From Micromonospora vinacea (lineage in GTDB: Bacteria > Actinomycetota > Actinomycetes > Mycobacteriales > Micromonosporaceae), in NCBI RefSeq assembly GCF_015751785.1, contig NZ_JADOTY010000001.1:5518001-5582000 (forward strand): DNA of 64,000 nt, read 5' to 3'. The position numbers and the translations under genes are program-made. This document shows positions 41,453 to 50,115 of the stretch, one piece after another (position 1 is the first letter of the stretch; the number at the start of each line of letters is the position of its first letter). Below the pieces are notes generated by a model. The model had not been told where the DNA came from and did not search any database. It was given only the letters and a program-made list of their open reading frames with translations.

Positions 41453-42409
41453 GTGGCACACCGACCCCCGATCCTGCTGATCGACGCAGCCAGCCTCTAC
41501 TTCCGGGCCTACTTCGGCATTCCGGAGTCCGCCGCCAAGGCCGAGGACGGCACCCCGGTCAACGCGGTGCGCGGCTTCCTCGACATGCTCGCCACCCTCA
41601 TCCGGGTGCGGGGCGCCGACCGGATGGTCTGCGCACTGGACTACGACTGGCGCCCGGCGTGGCGGGTGGACCTGCTGCCGTCCTACAAGGCGCACCGGGT
41701 CGCCCCGCAGGGCGGCGAGATCGTTCCGGACACCCTCTCCCCGCAGGTGCCGATGATCCTGGAGGTCCTCGCGGCGGTGGGCATCACCGCTGTCGGCGCG
41801 ACCGGCTACGAGGCGGACGACGTGCTCGGCACCCTCTCGGTGACCCAGCCGGGCCCGGTCGAGGTGGTCTCCGGCGACCGGGACCTGTTCCAACTCGTCG
41901 ATGACGCCCGACCGGTCCGGCTGCTCTACGTCGGGCGCGGCGTCGCCAAGCTCGACGACTGCGACGACGCCGCGGTGCGGGCCCGCTACGGCGTGCCCGC
42001 CGACCGGTACGCCGACTTCGCCGCGCTGCGCGGCGACCCGAGTGACGGGTTGCCCGGGGTGGCCGGCGTCGGCGAGAAGACCGCCGCCCGGCTGATCGAG
42101 CGGTACGGCAGCATCGCCGGCATCCTGGCCGCCCTCGACGACTCCGACTCGTCCTTCGCGCCGGGCCTGCGCGCCAAGCTGGCTGCGGCGCGCGACTACC
42201 TGGACGTCGCGCCGACGGTGGTCCGGGTCGCCCTGGACGTGCCCCTACCGGAGCTGCCCACCGCGCTGCCGAGCGCCCCGGCCGACCCGGAGCGGCTGCT
42301 CGAGCTCGCCCAACGATGGAACCTGGCCGGCTCGGCCCGCCGCCTGGTCGACGCCCTCGCCGCCCCTCGCGGCGACGAGAAGCCGTCGACATCCCCGCAA
42401 GCGGGGTAA
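41453..42409 (+). CDS. 5'-3' exonuclease (PolA N-terminal-like)
   Basis: A 318-residue stand-alone flap/5' nuclease: LLIDAASLYFRAYFGIPESA at the N-terminus, ATGYEADDVLGTLS and VEVVSGDRDLFQLV supply acidic metal ligands, and the helix-hairpin-helix is DGLPGVAGVGEKTAARLIERYG at about 200. It corresponds to the 5' nuclease domain of DNA polymerase I and would remove RNA primers or flaps. The C-terminal third is variable. GTG start. A hairpin terminator follows at 42440-42469. Confidence 0.93.
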   Translation: MAHRPPILLIDAASLYFRAYFGIPESAAKAEDGTPVNAVRGFLDMLATLIRVRGADRMVCALDYDWRPAWRVDLLPSYKAHRVAPQGGEIVPDTLSPQVPMILEVLAAVGITAVGATGYEADDVLGTLSVTQPGPVEVVSGDRDLFQLVDDARPVRLLYVGRGVAKLDDCDDAAVRARYGVPADRYADFAALRGDPSDGLPGVAGVGEKTAARLIERYGSIAGILAALDDSDSSFAPGLRAKLAAARDYLDVAPTVVRVALDVPLPELPTALPSAPADPERLLELAQRWNLAGSARRLVDALAAPRGDEKPSTSPQAG

Positions 42410-42439
42410 CCACCCGACGCGACCCGGTCGGGGGACGAG

Positions 42440-42469
42440 CGGGCGAACGCGGGATGCCGCGCTCGCCCG
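42440..42469. terminator. hairpin terminator after the exonuclease gene
   Basis: CGGGCGAACGCGG (42440-42452) pairs with CCGCGCTCGCCCG (42457-42469) with one mismatch and a 4-base loop. It separates the exonuclease from ltrA. Confidence 0.7.
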
Positions 42470-42536
42470 CCCGTTACCGTCCGTAGAGGTGGACCGGACA
42501 GGTCCATCGAGTCGAGCGGTTCCGCAGGAGTATCCC

Positions 42537-43745
42537 GTGCACCTCGCCGCGCCGGAGCCCGGATCGCCACGGGCCAGCGGTCCCCCGGTGCGCGACCCGG
42601 AGGGTCCGCGCCGGGTCACCCTCCTCGAACTCTTCTTCGACCTGGTGTACGTGGTCGCACTGGCGCTCATCTCGCGGGGAATGGTCGACCAGCTCGACTG
42701 GCACCGCGCCGCCGAAGCGCTGATCATGCTGGCCGCCGTCTGGTGGACCTGGGCGATCACCACCCTGGTCACCGACCTGTATAACCCGGAACGCACCGAG
42801 ATCAAGCTGCTGATCAGCGCGGTGATGTTCGGCGCGCTGCTGATGACCACGGCGATCCCGGAGGCGTTCAACGACCGGGGCCTCGTCTTCGCCGGCGCCT
42901 ACGTGGCGATCCACCTGGGGCGCGGACTGTTCCTGATGCCGGCCGTACGCCGCGAACCGCAGACCCAGCGTCGGGCCGCCCGCATCTTCGTCTGGTTCAC
43001 GGTGTCGGCGATCCCGTGGCTCATCGGCGCGTTCGTCAGCGGCGACGCCCGGATCGTCTGCTGGGCCATCGCGCTCGCCATCGACTACCTCGGCTTCCGG
43101 CTCGCGTACCCGGTGCCGGGGCTCGGGGTGGTGCCCGAGAAGCAGCGCAACGTCACCGCGGAGCATCTCTCCGAGCGTTACCAGCAGTTCTTCATCATCG
43201 CGCTCGGCGACGCCATCCTGACGATCGGCACCATGTTCAGCGTGGAGCACAACGAGGCCGAGAACATCGGGGCCTTCGCTGTGGCGTTCCTGACCACGCT
43301 GCTGCTCTGGCGGATCTACGTGCACAAGTCCGGCGAGCTGCTGCCGACCGCCATCCAGGCGGCCCAGTCGCCCAGCAAGTTCCTGTTCAGCGCGCCATAC
43401 ACCCACCTGTTGATGATTTCCGGCGTGGTCACCACGGCGGCCGGCTTCCACCTGGTGCTGCACGAGCCGAGCGGGCGGACGCCGCCGGCCTGGCTGGCGG
43501 TCATCCTCGGCGGCCCGGCGCTGTTCCTGGCCGGCCGGGCCTCGTTCGAGTACGAGGTGTTCAGCCGGGTGTCGTGGTCCCGACCCGGTGGGGTGCTGGC
43601 GCTGCTGACCATCGCCCCCGCCCTGCTGTACCTGCCGCCGGTCTTCGCCTCCCTCGGCGGGCTGCTGGTCCTGGTCGGCGTGGCCTACGCGGACTTCCGG
43701 CGTAGCCACGGCAAGCCGCCGGAGGCCCCGTCACCGCCGCACTGA
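42537..43745 (+). CDS. ltrA: low-temperature requirement protein A (LtrA) family
   Basis: A 402-residue membrane protein with about ten or more hydrophobic segments. The family signature VTLLELFFDLVYVVALALISRGM opens the conserved part, with WWTWAITTLVTDLYNPE and HLSERYQQFFIIALGDAILTIG (the repeat of the signature) later. LtrA was named in Listeria for growth in cold; its biochemical function is unknown. GTG 42537 is chosen because AGGAG lies about seven bases upstream; an earlier in-frame start at 42489 overlaps a short TGGACC/GGTCCA hairpin. Confidence 0.88.
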   Translation: MHLAAPEPGSPRASGPPVRDPEGPRRVTLLELFFDLVYVVALALISRGMVDQLDWHRAAEALIMLAAVWWTWAITTLVTDLYNPERTEIKLLISAVMFGALLMTTAIPEAFNDRGLVFAGAYVAIHLGRGLFLMPAVRREPQTQRRAARIFVWFTVSAIPWLIGAFVSGDARIVCWAIALAIDYLGFRLAYPVPGLGVVPEKQRNVTAEHLSERYQQFFIIALGDAILTIGTMFSVEHNEAENIGAFAVAFLTTLLLWRIYVHKSGELLPTAIQAAQSPSKFLFSAPYTHLLMISGVVTTAAGFHLVLHEPSGRTPPAWLAVILGGPALFLAGRASFEYEVFSRVSWSRPGGVLALLTIAPALLYLPPVFASLGGLLVLVGVAYADFRRSHGKPPEAPSPPH

Positions 43746-43759
43746 CCCACACCCGCCCT

Positions 43760-44518
43760 TCACCGCGGAATCGGACCGGCCAGCAGCCGGCCCGCGTCGG
43801 GCACGTACGGTTCGACACCCAGACCGGTGAGCAGTTGATGCACTGTCGCCGTCGCCGCGGTGAGCACCGGGCGCCCGAGACGGGCCTCCACCTGCGGCAC
43901 GGCCGCCAACGACGGCAGCTGCACGCAGGCGGAGAGGACCACCGCGTCCACGTCGGTCACGTCCAGCCGATCGGCCAGCTCGACCAGGCGCGTCGCGGGG
44001 ATGCGTCCGACCGCCACGTTGTCGGGCTCGCCGAGGCTCACCGAGTCGGTCACCTGCACGCCGTACGCGGCGAGGTAGGCGACGACGGTCGCTGTCAACG
44101 GCGGCAGGTACGGCGCGATCAGGGCCACCCGGCGGGCGCCCAGCGCCCGCAGCCCCGCGACCAGCGCACCGGCACTGGTCACCACCGGCATGTCGTGCCC
44201 GGCGCGACCGGCCGCGCGGCCCAACCGCCGCTCGGCCCGCTCGTGCGCGCCGGCGCCCTCGCACATCACCGCCACCAGACAGGCGTACGCGAGCACGTCG
44301 CAGCGGGCGTCGGCCAGCTCGGCGGCACACCGCAGAGCGGAGCGGTTCATCCGGGCCAACTCGTCGGGCGTCACCTGACGCAGCCGTACCCGACTGGCGT
44401 GGGTGGTGAAGCGGACCGTCGGGTCGACGGCCTCGCGTCGGCGCAGCATCGTCGGGATCTCGGTCTCCATAGTGGTGTTGGAACTGGGCACCACCAGGCC
44501 GATCCGATAGCCGCTCAC
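43760..44518 (-). CDS. maleate isomerase / Asp-Glu racemase family
   Basis: A 252-residue protein of the Asp/Glu/hydantoin racemase superfamily, closest in layout to maleate cis-trans isomerase: IGLVVPSSNTTMETEIP at the N-terminus, the first catalytic Cys in YACLVAVM (about 82) and the second in VVLSACVQLPSL (about 195). It would isomerise maleate to fumarate or act on a related dicarboxylate. GTG start overlaps the stop of the YrdC-like gene (GTGA), so the two are coupled, although no pathway linking them is known. Confidence 0.85.
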   Translation of the reverse strand: MSGYRIGLVVPSSNTTMETEIPTMLRRREAVDPTVRFTTHASRVRLRQVTPDELARMNRSALRCAAELADARCDVLAYACLVAVMCEGAGAHERAERRLGRAAGRAGHDMPVVTSAGALVAGLRALGARRVALIAPYLPPLTATVVAYLAAYGVQVTDSVSLGEPDNVAVGRIPATRLVELADRLDVTDVDAVVLSACVQLPSLAAVPQVEARLGRPVLTAATATVHQLLTGLGVEPYVPDAGRLLAGPIPR

Positions 44519-45342
44519 ACCAGTGCCCCGGCGTACCCCCGGACCTGCAACCGTTGCCGGGCCGTGCCGGCCAGGCGCACCTGGAGGCCCAGCGGCGCGG
44601 CGGCCCGGCGGACGTCGTCCACGTGCAGCGATCCGTGCCGGTCCACGGTGAGCACCGGCGGTTCTTCGAGGTCACCCTCCGGGGCGTGAAACGAGAGCAG
44701 GGTGACCGAGGTGGTGAGGTAGCCCGGGTAAGCGGCGCGGGCGGCGGCCTCGTCCCGGTGGACCAGCACCACCAGATCGTCGAGGTGGGCGAAGTCGGCG
44801 GCGAGGGCGCCCGCTTTCCAGTGCGCCGGTTCCTCCGCCGCACCGGTGAGATGCCGGGACCGGTTCGCCGAGGTGATGTAGAGGTGATCCGATCCGGTCT
44901 CGGCGAGCGCCCGCTCGAAGAAGGCGTTGGACGGGCAGGTCAGACCCGGTGCGATCACCTGGGTGGTCGGCATCCCCTGGTCGATCTGGGTGAGGTGCTC
45001 GGGGAGCCGCTCCGCCGCGGGCCCCCGGAAGCCGAACGGCCCGGCCCCGTAGAGGGCGTCCATCAGCGCCCGCACCCGACCGACCGGCAGGCGGGGCGAG
45101 ATCCGCGTCCAGTCGAACATTCCCGGGATCCGGCCGATCGCTGTGGTGATGCTGCCGACCTGGTGGACAGGCCGCCCCTTGGCCAGGTTGACCCGCCGTA
45201 CGGTGGCCGCGTCGGGGCGCGTGACGATGACGTAGAAGTTGGCGAACGCCGCCGCGACGATCGCGCCGCCAGCCAGCGCGCGGGCCGCGACCGCGACGTC
45301 CTCGGGGCGGTCGATGTACAGGGGCGGTGTCGGGGCGTCCAT
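44515..45342 (-). CDS. YrdC/Sua5-domain protein
   Basis: A 275-residue protein with a YrdC-like fold: VAVAARALAGGAIVAAAFANFYVIVTRPDAATVRRVNLAKGRPVHQVGS corresponds to the ATP/threonine-binding N-terminal motif (KGRP), and DHLYITSANRSRHLTGAAEEP to the conserved SAN segment. Canonical members make threonylcarbamoyl-AMP for tRNA t6A. This one diverges in the middle, so it is probably a paralogue with another role (carbamoyl transfer?). ATG 45342 has GAGGAGG directly upstream. It is first in an operon with the maleate-isomerase gene. Confidence 0.78.
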   Translation of the reverse strand: MDAPTPPLYIDRPEDVAVAARALAGGAIVAAAFANFYVIVTRPDAATVRRVNLAKGRPVHQVGSITTAIGRIPGMFDWTRISPRLPVGRVRALMDALYGAGPFGFRGPAAERLPEHLTQIDQGMPTTQVIAPGLTCPSNAFFERALAETGSDHLYITSANRSRHLTGAAEEPAHWKAGALAADFAHLDDLVVLVHRDEAAARAAYPGYLTTSVTLLSFHAPEGDLEEPPVLTVDRHGSLHVDDVRRAAAPLGLQVRLAGTARQRLQVRGYAGALV

Positions 45343-45594
45343 GAGTCCTCCTCGGCGGGGCCGTGAGGCAGTTCTACGTCCACCCACCCGGATGGCGGCG
45401 AGGTCGGTCGCCGATCCGATAGCCGACAGGCGCTACCCCGTGCGGGTGGCGGATGTCCGGGCGGTACGCAACGGCGGACTCCATCGGCCGGATGGGGGAT
45501 CCGGCGGGGGTCCTAGCACGCAACCGTTAGCCGCGCGACCCGATTGGGTACAACGGCTGCACCTCAGATCCACCACATACCTCAGGAGGCAGCG
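45343..45594. other. divergent promoter region, no gene
   Basis: About 250 bases between the YrdC-like start and the small membrane-protein gene. Nothing beyond the ribosome-binding sites at both ends was recognised; there is no tRNA-like fold. Confidence 0.5.
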
Positions 45595-45801
45595 ATGCGC
45601 GGCACCTCGATTCTCGGAGTCATCGTCGTGATCTGGTTGGTGATCGGCGCGATCGCCGGTGGCCAGCGCGGTTACTACAGCGGCGACGACACCAACTGCG
45701 CCGAGGCCGGCACCATCCTGGTCACCATCGTGGCCGGGCCGTTGAACTACATCGGCGCCAACCCGAAGGTCGACTGCAAGCTGCCCGAGCCCTCCAAGTA
45801 G
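45595..45801 (+). CDS. small membrane protein with one transmembrane segment
   Basis: A 68-residue protein: TSILGVIVVIWLVIGAIAGG is one N-terminal membrane helix, then RGYYSGDDTNCAEAGTILVTIVAGPLNYIGANPKVDC, which has a second, weaker hydrophobic stretch and two Cys that could pair outside the membrane. Such small proteins are frequent in Micromonospora-like genomes; no function is known. CAGGAGG lies four bases before the ATG at 45595. It ends 13 bases before a strong terminator. Confidence 0.78.
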   Translation: MRGTSILGVIVVIWLVIGAIAGGQRGYYSGDDTNCAEAGTILVTIVAGPLNYIGANPKVDCKLPEPSK

Positions 45802-45814
45802 GCAACAGACGTGG

Positions 45815-45848
45815 ACCGGCCCGTGCCCCGTTGGGGGCACGGGCCGGT
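45815..45848. terminator. hairpin terminator
   Basis: ACCGGCCCGTGCCCC pairs perfectly with GGGGCACGGGCCGGT around GTTG. It separates convergent small-protein and HxlR genes and can serve both. Confidence 0.85.
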
Positions 45849-45877
45849 GCCGTTCGGCGAGGTCGCGCAGGAGAGCA

Positions 45878-46240
45878 CTAGCTCGGCTCCTCCCCCAACC
45901 GTGGACCGGTCGACCTGTCGCGTCCCCACGCGGCCAGCGGCTCGAGGGCGTCGTTGAGGCGCGCGCCGTCCTCGGTCAGCGAGTACTCGACGCGGGGCGG
46001 CACCTCGTCGTAGGAGACGCGGCGCACGACGCCGTCCGCCTCCATCTCCCGTAGGTGGGAGGCCAGCACCTTCTCGGTGATCCCGGGAAGCAGTCGACGC
46101 AGCTCGCCGAAGCGACGCGAGGGGTACTCGTGCAGCGCCCAGAGGATCAGCACCTTCCACCTGCCGCCGATCACCTCCATCGCGGTGTCGATACCGCAGG
46201 CGTGTCCGTCCGCGGTGCCCGGCCGGTTCACCGTCGCCAT
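45878..46240 (-). CDS. HxlR-family transcriptional regulator
   Basis: A 120-residue winged-helix protein: CGIDTAMEVIGGRWKVLILWALHEYPSRRFGELRRLLPGITEKVLASHLREMEADGVVRR is a full HxlR HTH with the usual N-terminal Cys (C15), and YSLTEDGARL is the wing. ATG 46240 is chosen for the GGAGGGG six bases upstream; an in-frame start 45 bases earlier is less likely. It diverges from an imine-reductase-like gene with a perfect palindrome between them, so that gene is its probable target. Confidence 0.92.
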   Translation of the reverse strand: MATVNRPGTADGHACGIDTAMEVIGGRWKVLILWALHEYPSRRFGELRRLLPGITEKVLASHLREMEADGVVRRVSYDEVPPRVEYSLTEDGARLNDALEPLAAWGRDRSTGPRLGEEPS

Positions 46241-46279
46241 ACCCACCCCTCCGACGTGCTCGCTCACCCCGGGGTAACC

Positions 46280-46297
46280 ACGCACTCCGAAGTGCGT
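46280..46297. promoter_or_regulatory. HxlR operator palindrome
   Basis: ACGCACT-CCGA-AGTGCGT: perfect 7-base arms with a 4-base centre, followed by ACTT that makes a second, overlapping AAGT/ACTT symmetry. It lies 39 bases from each of the two divergent starts. Confidence 0.65.
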
Positions 46298-46335
46298 ACT
46301 TGATCAGCTGGGGGCCGACGACCAGCCTAATCGGC

Positions 46336-47217
46336 ATGGAACCGAACACTGTGGAGAAGCCCTCCGTCACGATGCTGGGACTCGGCGCGATGGGTACCGC
46401 GCTGGCGCGTACCTGGCTTGCTGCCGGCCACCCGCTCACCGTCTGGAACCGCACCCCGGCCCGCGCCGCAGCGCTCGTGCCCGAAGGGGCGAGGGTCGCG
46501 GACACCGCCGCCCAGGCGGTCGCGGCGAGCACCCTGGTCGTCGTCTGCCTGTTGGACGACACAGCGGTCGACGAGGTGTTGGCGGATACCGACCTGGTTG
46601 GCCGGGACCTGGTCAACCTGACCACCAGCACCCCGGCCCAGGCCCGCGCCCGCGCGACGTGGGCCCGCAGCCGCGGCGCGCGTTACCTGGCCGGTGGGAT
46701 CATGGCTGTCCCTCCGATGATCGGCGTACCGGAAGCCGGCGGCTACGTCTTCTACAGCGGCTCCCGAGCGCTGTTCGAACGGCACCGGGAGACGCTGCGC
46801 GTCCCGGTCGGCACCACCTACGTCGGCGAGGACGCGGGATTCGCGGCCCTGCACGACGTGGCCCTGCTCAGCGCCATGTACGGGATGTTCGCCGGGGCCG
46901 CGCACGCCTTCGCCCTGATCCGTCGGGAGGACATCGACCCGGCGGCGCTCGCCCCACTGCTCGCCGACTGGCTCGTCGCGATGATCCCGGCGATTCACCA
47001 GACCGCCGACCAGCTGCGCAGCGGGGACTACACAAGGGGGGTCGTCTCCACTCTCGCCATGCAGGTAGCCGGCACGCCGACCTTTCTGAGCACCGCCGAA
47101 CAGCAGGGCGTGAGCCCCGAGCTGCTCAGCCCCTACTTCGATCTGATGCGCCGCCGCCTGGCGGAGGGCGGCGGCGAGGAGGACCTGACGGGCGTCATCG
47201 ATCTGCTGGTGCGGTGA
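46336..47217 (+). CDS. imine reductase-like NADP-dependent dehydrogenase
   Basis: A 293-residue protein of the 6-phosphogluconate/beta-hydroxyacid dehydrogenase superfamily. The cofactor site is VTMLGLGAMGTALARTWLAAGHPLTVWNRTPARA (NADPH preference from the NRT after beta-2). The C-terminal dimer helix with ALHDVALLSAMYGMFAGAAHAF fits the imine-reductase subgroup better than hydroxyacid dehydrogenases, where a conserved catalytic Lys would be expected and here an Asp (HDVAL) appears. Likely reduces a cyclic imine. It is divergent from HxlR. Confidence 0.83.
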   Translation: MEPNTVEKPSVTMLGLGAMGTALARTWLAAGHPLTVWNRTPARAAALVPEGARVADTAAQAVAASTLVVVCLLDDTAVDEVLADTDLVGRDLVNLTTSTPAQARARATWARSRGARYLAGGIMAVPPMIGVPEAGGYVFYSGSRALFERHRETLRVPVGTTYVGEDAGFAALHDVALLSAMYGMFAGAAHAFALIRREDIDPAALAPLLADWLVAMIPAIHQTADQLRSGDYTRGVVSTLAMQVAGTPTFLSTAEQQGVSPELLSPYFDLMRRRLAEGGGEEDLTGVIDLLVR

Positions 47218-47393
47218 CGGCGGCCCGAGCTGACGCCGGCCCGTGGGTGAAGGCGGTCGTTGGCGCATGACGTCACGGACCGCACACCGCCTAAGGCATC
47301 CTAGGAGGCTGGCTTGCAGCCTGACGGCGTTTGTGCGCGCCAGGGCCGGGAACCGCCGATGCCTCAGCCAGCGAACGCGATCGGGAGTGTGGC

Positions 47394-48353
47394 ATGCAGA
47401 TCGGCTACAAGTTGGCCTCGGAGGGATACGGCCCGCAGGAGATCATCCGACAGGCCGTCCTGGCCGAGCGGGCCGGCTTCGACTTCGTCGAGATGAGCGA
47501 CCACTACCACCCGTGGCTGGACGCGCAGGGGCACTCGTCCTTCACCTGGAGCGTGCTCGGCGCCATCGCGGCCAAGACCAGCACCCTGCGCCTGGCCACC
47601 GGCGTCACCTGCCCGACCGTCCGCTACCACCCGGCGATCATCGCGCAGGCCGCGGCGACCATGGCACTGATCTCCGACGGCCGGTTCACCCTCGGAGTGG
47701 GCGCCGGCGAGCGACTCAACGAACACGTTGTCGGGCAGGGCTTCCCCAGCGTGCGGGGCCGACACGAGCGACTACGCGAGGCACTGGAGATCATCCGACT
47801 GCTCTGGCAGGGCGGCTACCAGTCGTACGAGGGCCGACACCTGCAACTGGAGGACGCCCGGGTCTTCGACCTGCCGGACACCCTGCCCGTGATCGCGGTG
47901 GCGGCCAGCGGTGAGGCGTCGGCACGCCTCGCCGCCGAATTGGGCGACGGCCTGTTCGCCACCGAACCGGACGCGTCGATCGTCGAGCACTACCGCCACG
48001 CCCAGGGCTCCGGCCCGCGCTACGCCGAGGTGCCACTGGCCTGGGCCACCGACGAACAACAGGCGGTGCAGGCGGTGTTGCAGACGAGCCGATGGATGGT
48101 CACCGGCTGGAAGGTGATGAGCGAACTGCCGAACCCGGTCAACTTCGACGCGGCCAGCGCGTACGTCGAGGAGAAGCACATCCGGCAACTCTTCGCCATC
48201 GGCCCGGACCCGGAACCGCACGTCGCCAAGGTCCGGTCGTACGTCGAAGCCGGGTTCGACCACATCGTCCTGCAGAACGCCGGCCCCGACCCGGACGGCT
48301 TCCTCGACTTCTTCGCCGGCGACCTCTCCGGCCGTCTGCGCGCGATGGGGTGA
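47394..48353 (+). CDS. F420-dependent LLM-class oxidoreductase (G6PDH-like family)
   Basis: A 319-residue TIM-barrel luciferase-like protein: MQIGYKLASEGYGPQEII at the start, FVEMSDHYHPWLDAQGHSSFTWSVLG, then TGVTCPTVRYHPAIIAQAAAT and RFTLGVGAGERLNEHVVG, the pattern of the F420-dependent glucose-6-phosphate dehydrogenase-related family. F420 binds in the barrel and carries hydride to or from the substrate, which cannot be named here. ATG 47394 has GGGAG seven bases upstream. It is separated from the imine-reductase-like gene by about 175 bases and followed by a terminator. Confidence 0.9.
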   Translation: MQIGYKLASEGYGPQEIIRQAVLAERAGFDFVEMSDHYHPWLDAQGHSSFTWSVLGAIAAKTSTLRLATGVTCPTVRYHPAIIAQAAATMALISDGRFTLGVGAGERLNEHVVGQGFPSVRGRHERLREALEIIRLLWQGGYQSYEGRHLQLEDARVFDLPDTLPVIAVAASGEASARLAAELGDGLFATEPDASIVEHYRHAQGSGPRYAEVPLAWATDEQQAVQAVLQTSRWMVTGWKVMSELPNPVNFDAASAYVEEKHIRQLFAIGPDPEPHVAKVRSYVEAGFDHIVLQNAGPDPDGFLDFFAGDLSGRLRAMG

Positions 48354-48387
48354 CACCGGCGGGCAGCGGCTGACCGGGACGAGCAGC

Positions 48388-48424
48388 GGCGAACCGCCCC
48401 GATTGATCATCGGGGCGGTTCGCC
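48388..48424. terminator. hairpin terminator
   Basis: GGCGAACCGCCCCGAT pairs perfectly with ATCGGGGCGGTTCGCC around TGATC (16-bp stem). It stands between convergent LLM and beta-helix genes. Confidence 0.85.
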
Positions 48425-48453
48425 TGGCGCTCGGGATGGGTGCGCGGGTGTGT

Positions 48454-49941
48454 TCAGCGGAAGCAGTGCGCGATCGGCACCGGGCTGCCCTCGCAGTTGG
48501 TCGGCTCGTTCTCGACGACCACGCTCTCATCGTCGATCTTGACCTGGGCGTGCATGCCGAAGATGCCGCCGGGCTTCAGCGTCGACGCGTTGTGGGTGAC
48601 CTTGCTGGTGTAGATCGCCACCGAGCCCGCGTTGGCGTAGATGCCGCCCCCCTTCGACGCGGAGCCGACGGCCTCGTTACGGGTCACGTCGCTGCCGCGG
48701 ACCAGCAGGTTCGCCTTCTCGGCGTAGATGCCGGCCCCGAGGCCGTGGGTGGTGTTGCCGTCGATCACGCTGTCGTCGATCGGCGTCAGGCCCTTCACTG
48801 TCGAGATGCCGCCGCCGTTGACTGTGGACGTGTTGCCGCGGATGGTCATCGCGCGCAGCACCAGCACCGCGTCGGAGTTGGCGGCGCCGCCGCCGACCTG
48901 CGCGGTGTTGTTCAGCAGCTCGGTGTCGGAGACCTTGGTCCGGGCCGAGAAGCTGGCCAGCCCACCCCCCTGGGCGGCGCTGTTCTGGGTGAAGGAGGCG
49001 CTCTCCACGTCGGCGGCCCCACGGTAGTTGCCGAGCCCGCCGCCGTAGGCGTTGGCGCTGTTGCGGTGGAACTCCGAGCGCTTCAGCGTCAGCACGCCAC
49101 CGTTGAGCAGGCCCCCGCCCTTGCCCGCGGCGCCGGCGGCGCTGTTGCCGACGAACGTGGAGTCGGTGACCACCATGTTGCCGTCGTTGAAGATGCCGCC
49201 GCCGCCACCTTCGGGCGACAGCGAGGTGCTCTGGGTGACGGTGACCCGTTCCACCACGGCGGTGGCGCCGTGCACCACGTGCACGCTGCCGCCCTCGATG
49301 GCCGAGCGGCCGTTGTGCAGTTCCACGTCGCGCAGGGTCAGCTCGCCGCCGTCGCGGACGGTGAAGAAGCGGAACGCGACGGCCTGGGCGGCCCGGGTGA
49401 TGGTGGCGCCCGCGCCGTCGATGGTGATGGCCTGGTAGATCACCGGCAGGCCGGCGGTGTCGTCGGCCGGGTTGTGCGGCGGCGCCTCGGCGTCCCCGGG
49501 GGTCTCCGCGGCGTCGGCGGCCTCCCGGGCGTCACGGATCCCACCGTCGTACTGGTCGGTCTCGTGGAACGCCTCGGTGAGGGTGTAGCGGCACTTGGGC
49601 GCGAGGCGAAGTTCGCCGCCGCCCTCGGCGTTGGCAGTGACCAGCGCCGCCACCAGCTTCGCGGAGTCGCAGGGCACCGACACCACGCCCCGCTTGCCGG
49701 TGCCCGGGGTGGTCGGGCGGGCCCGCTCCGCGTCGTCCGCTTCGGGTTGCGTACCCCGTCGGTCGTCGTCGGCCGCCGGGGCCAGCCGGGCCAGACCTGG
49801 GAGGGTGAGGGCGCGGTCGGCGGCGGCGGCCGCGCCGGCCCCTCCCACGACCAGGCTCCCCGCCAGCAAGCCACTGGCTAAGAACCATCGGGACCGGCGT
49901 CTGGGTCGGGTCGCGCGGTCTCCCTCTCGGTACGTGGACAT
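48454..49941 (-). CDS. secreted right-handed beta-helix protein
   Basis: A 495-residue exported protein. Residues 1-42 form a signal sequence with twin Arg-rich start (RRRSRWFLASGLLAGSLVVGG) ending near AAAAAD. A charged linker follows; from about 160 on there are many beta-helix turns of the type GGGIFNDGNMVVTDSTFVGN, GGGLLNGGVLTLKRSEFHRN and GGGLASFSARTKVSDTELLN, the pattern of polymorphic autotransporter/pectate-lyase-like repeats. Two Cys near the C-terminus may pair. It could bind or cut polysaccharide or serve as an adhesin; no catalytic residues are recognisable. Confidence 0.82.
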   Translation of the reverse strand: MSTYREGDRATRPRRRSRWFLASGLLAGSLVVGGAGAAAAADRALTLPGLARLAPAADDDRRGTQPEADDAERARPTTPGTGKRGVVSVPCDSAKLVAALVTANAEGGGELRLAPKCRYTLTEAFHETDQYDGGIRDAREAADAAETPGDAEAPPHNPADDTAGLPVIYQAITIDGAGATITRAAQAVAFRFFTVRDGGELTLRDVELHNGRSAIEGGSVHVVHGATAVVERVTVTQSTSLSPEGGGGGIFNDGNMVVTDSTFVGNSAAGAAGKGGGLLNGGVLTLKRSEFHRNSANAYGGGLGNYRGAADVESASFTQNSAAQGGGLASFSARTKVSDTELLNNTAQVGGGAANSDAVLVLRAMTIRGNTSTVNGGGISTVKGLTPIDDSVIDGNTTHGLGAGIYAEKANLLVRGSDVTRNEAVGSASKGGGIYANAGSVAIYTSKVTHNASTLKPGGIFGMHAQVKIDDESVVVENEPTNCEGSPVPIAHCFR

Positions 49942-50115
49942 CAACGGTGCCTGCCTTCCTGCGTACGTGACGTGACCGCGCGCCGATTCGGGCGCGGGGG
50001 GCTCGACGTGTTCGCCGGCTACCAAACGTCACGATAGGTCCGTAATACGGACAGGAAGGTGTGAACGTGAATAGTGCCCTCTTTCATCTTCAAAGCTGTC
50101 AGACCGGCATCGACG

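Noticed and set aside
34983..47306. Shared 12-mer GGCATCCTAGGA at 34983 and 47295, both intergenic
   Set aside because: In 64 kb, many 12-mers recur by chance; a -35 partner for a TAGGAT promoter was not found at either place.
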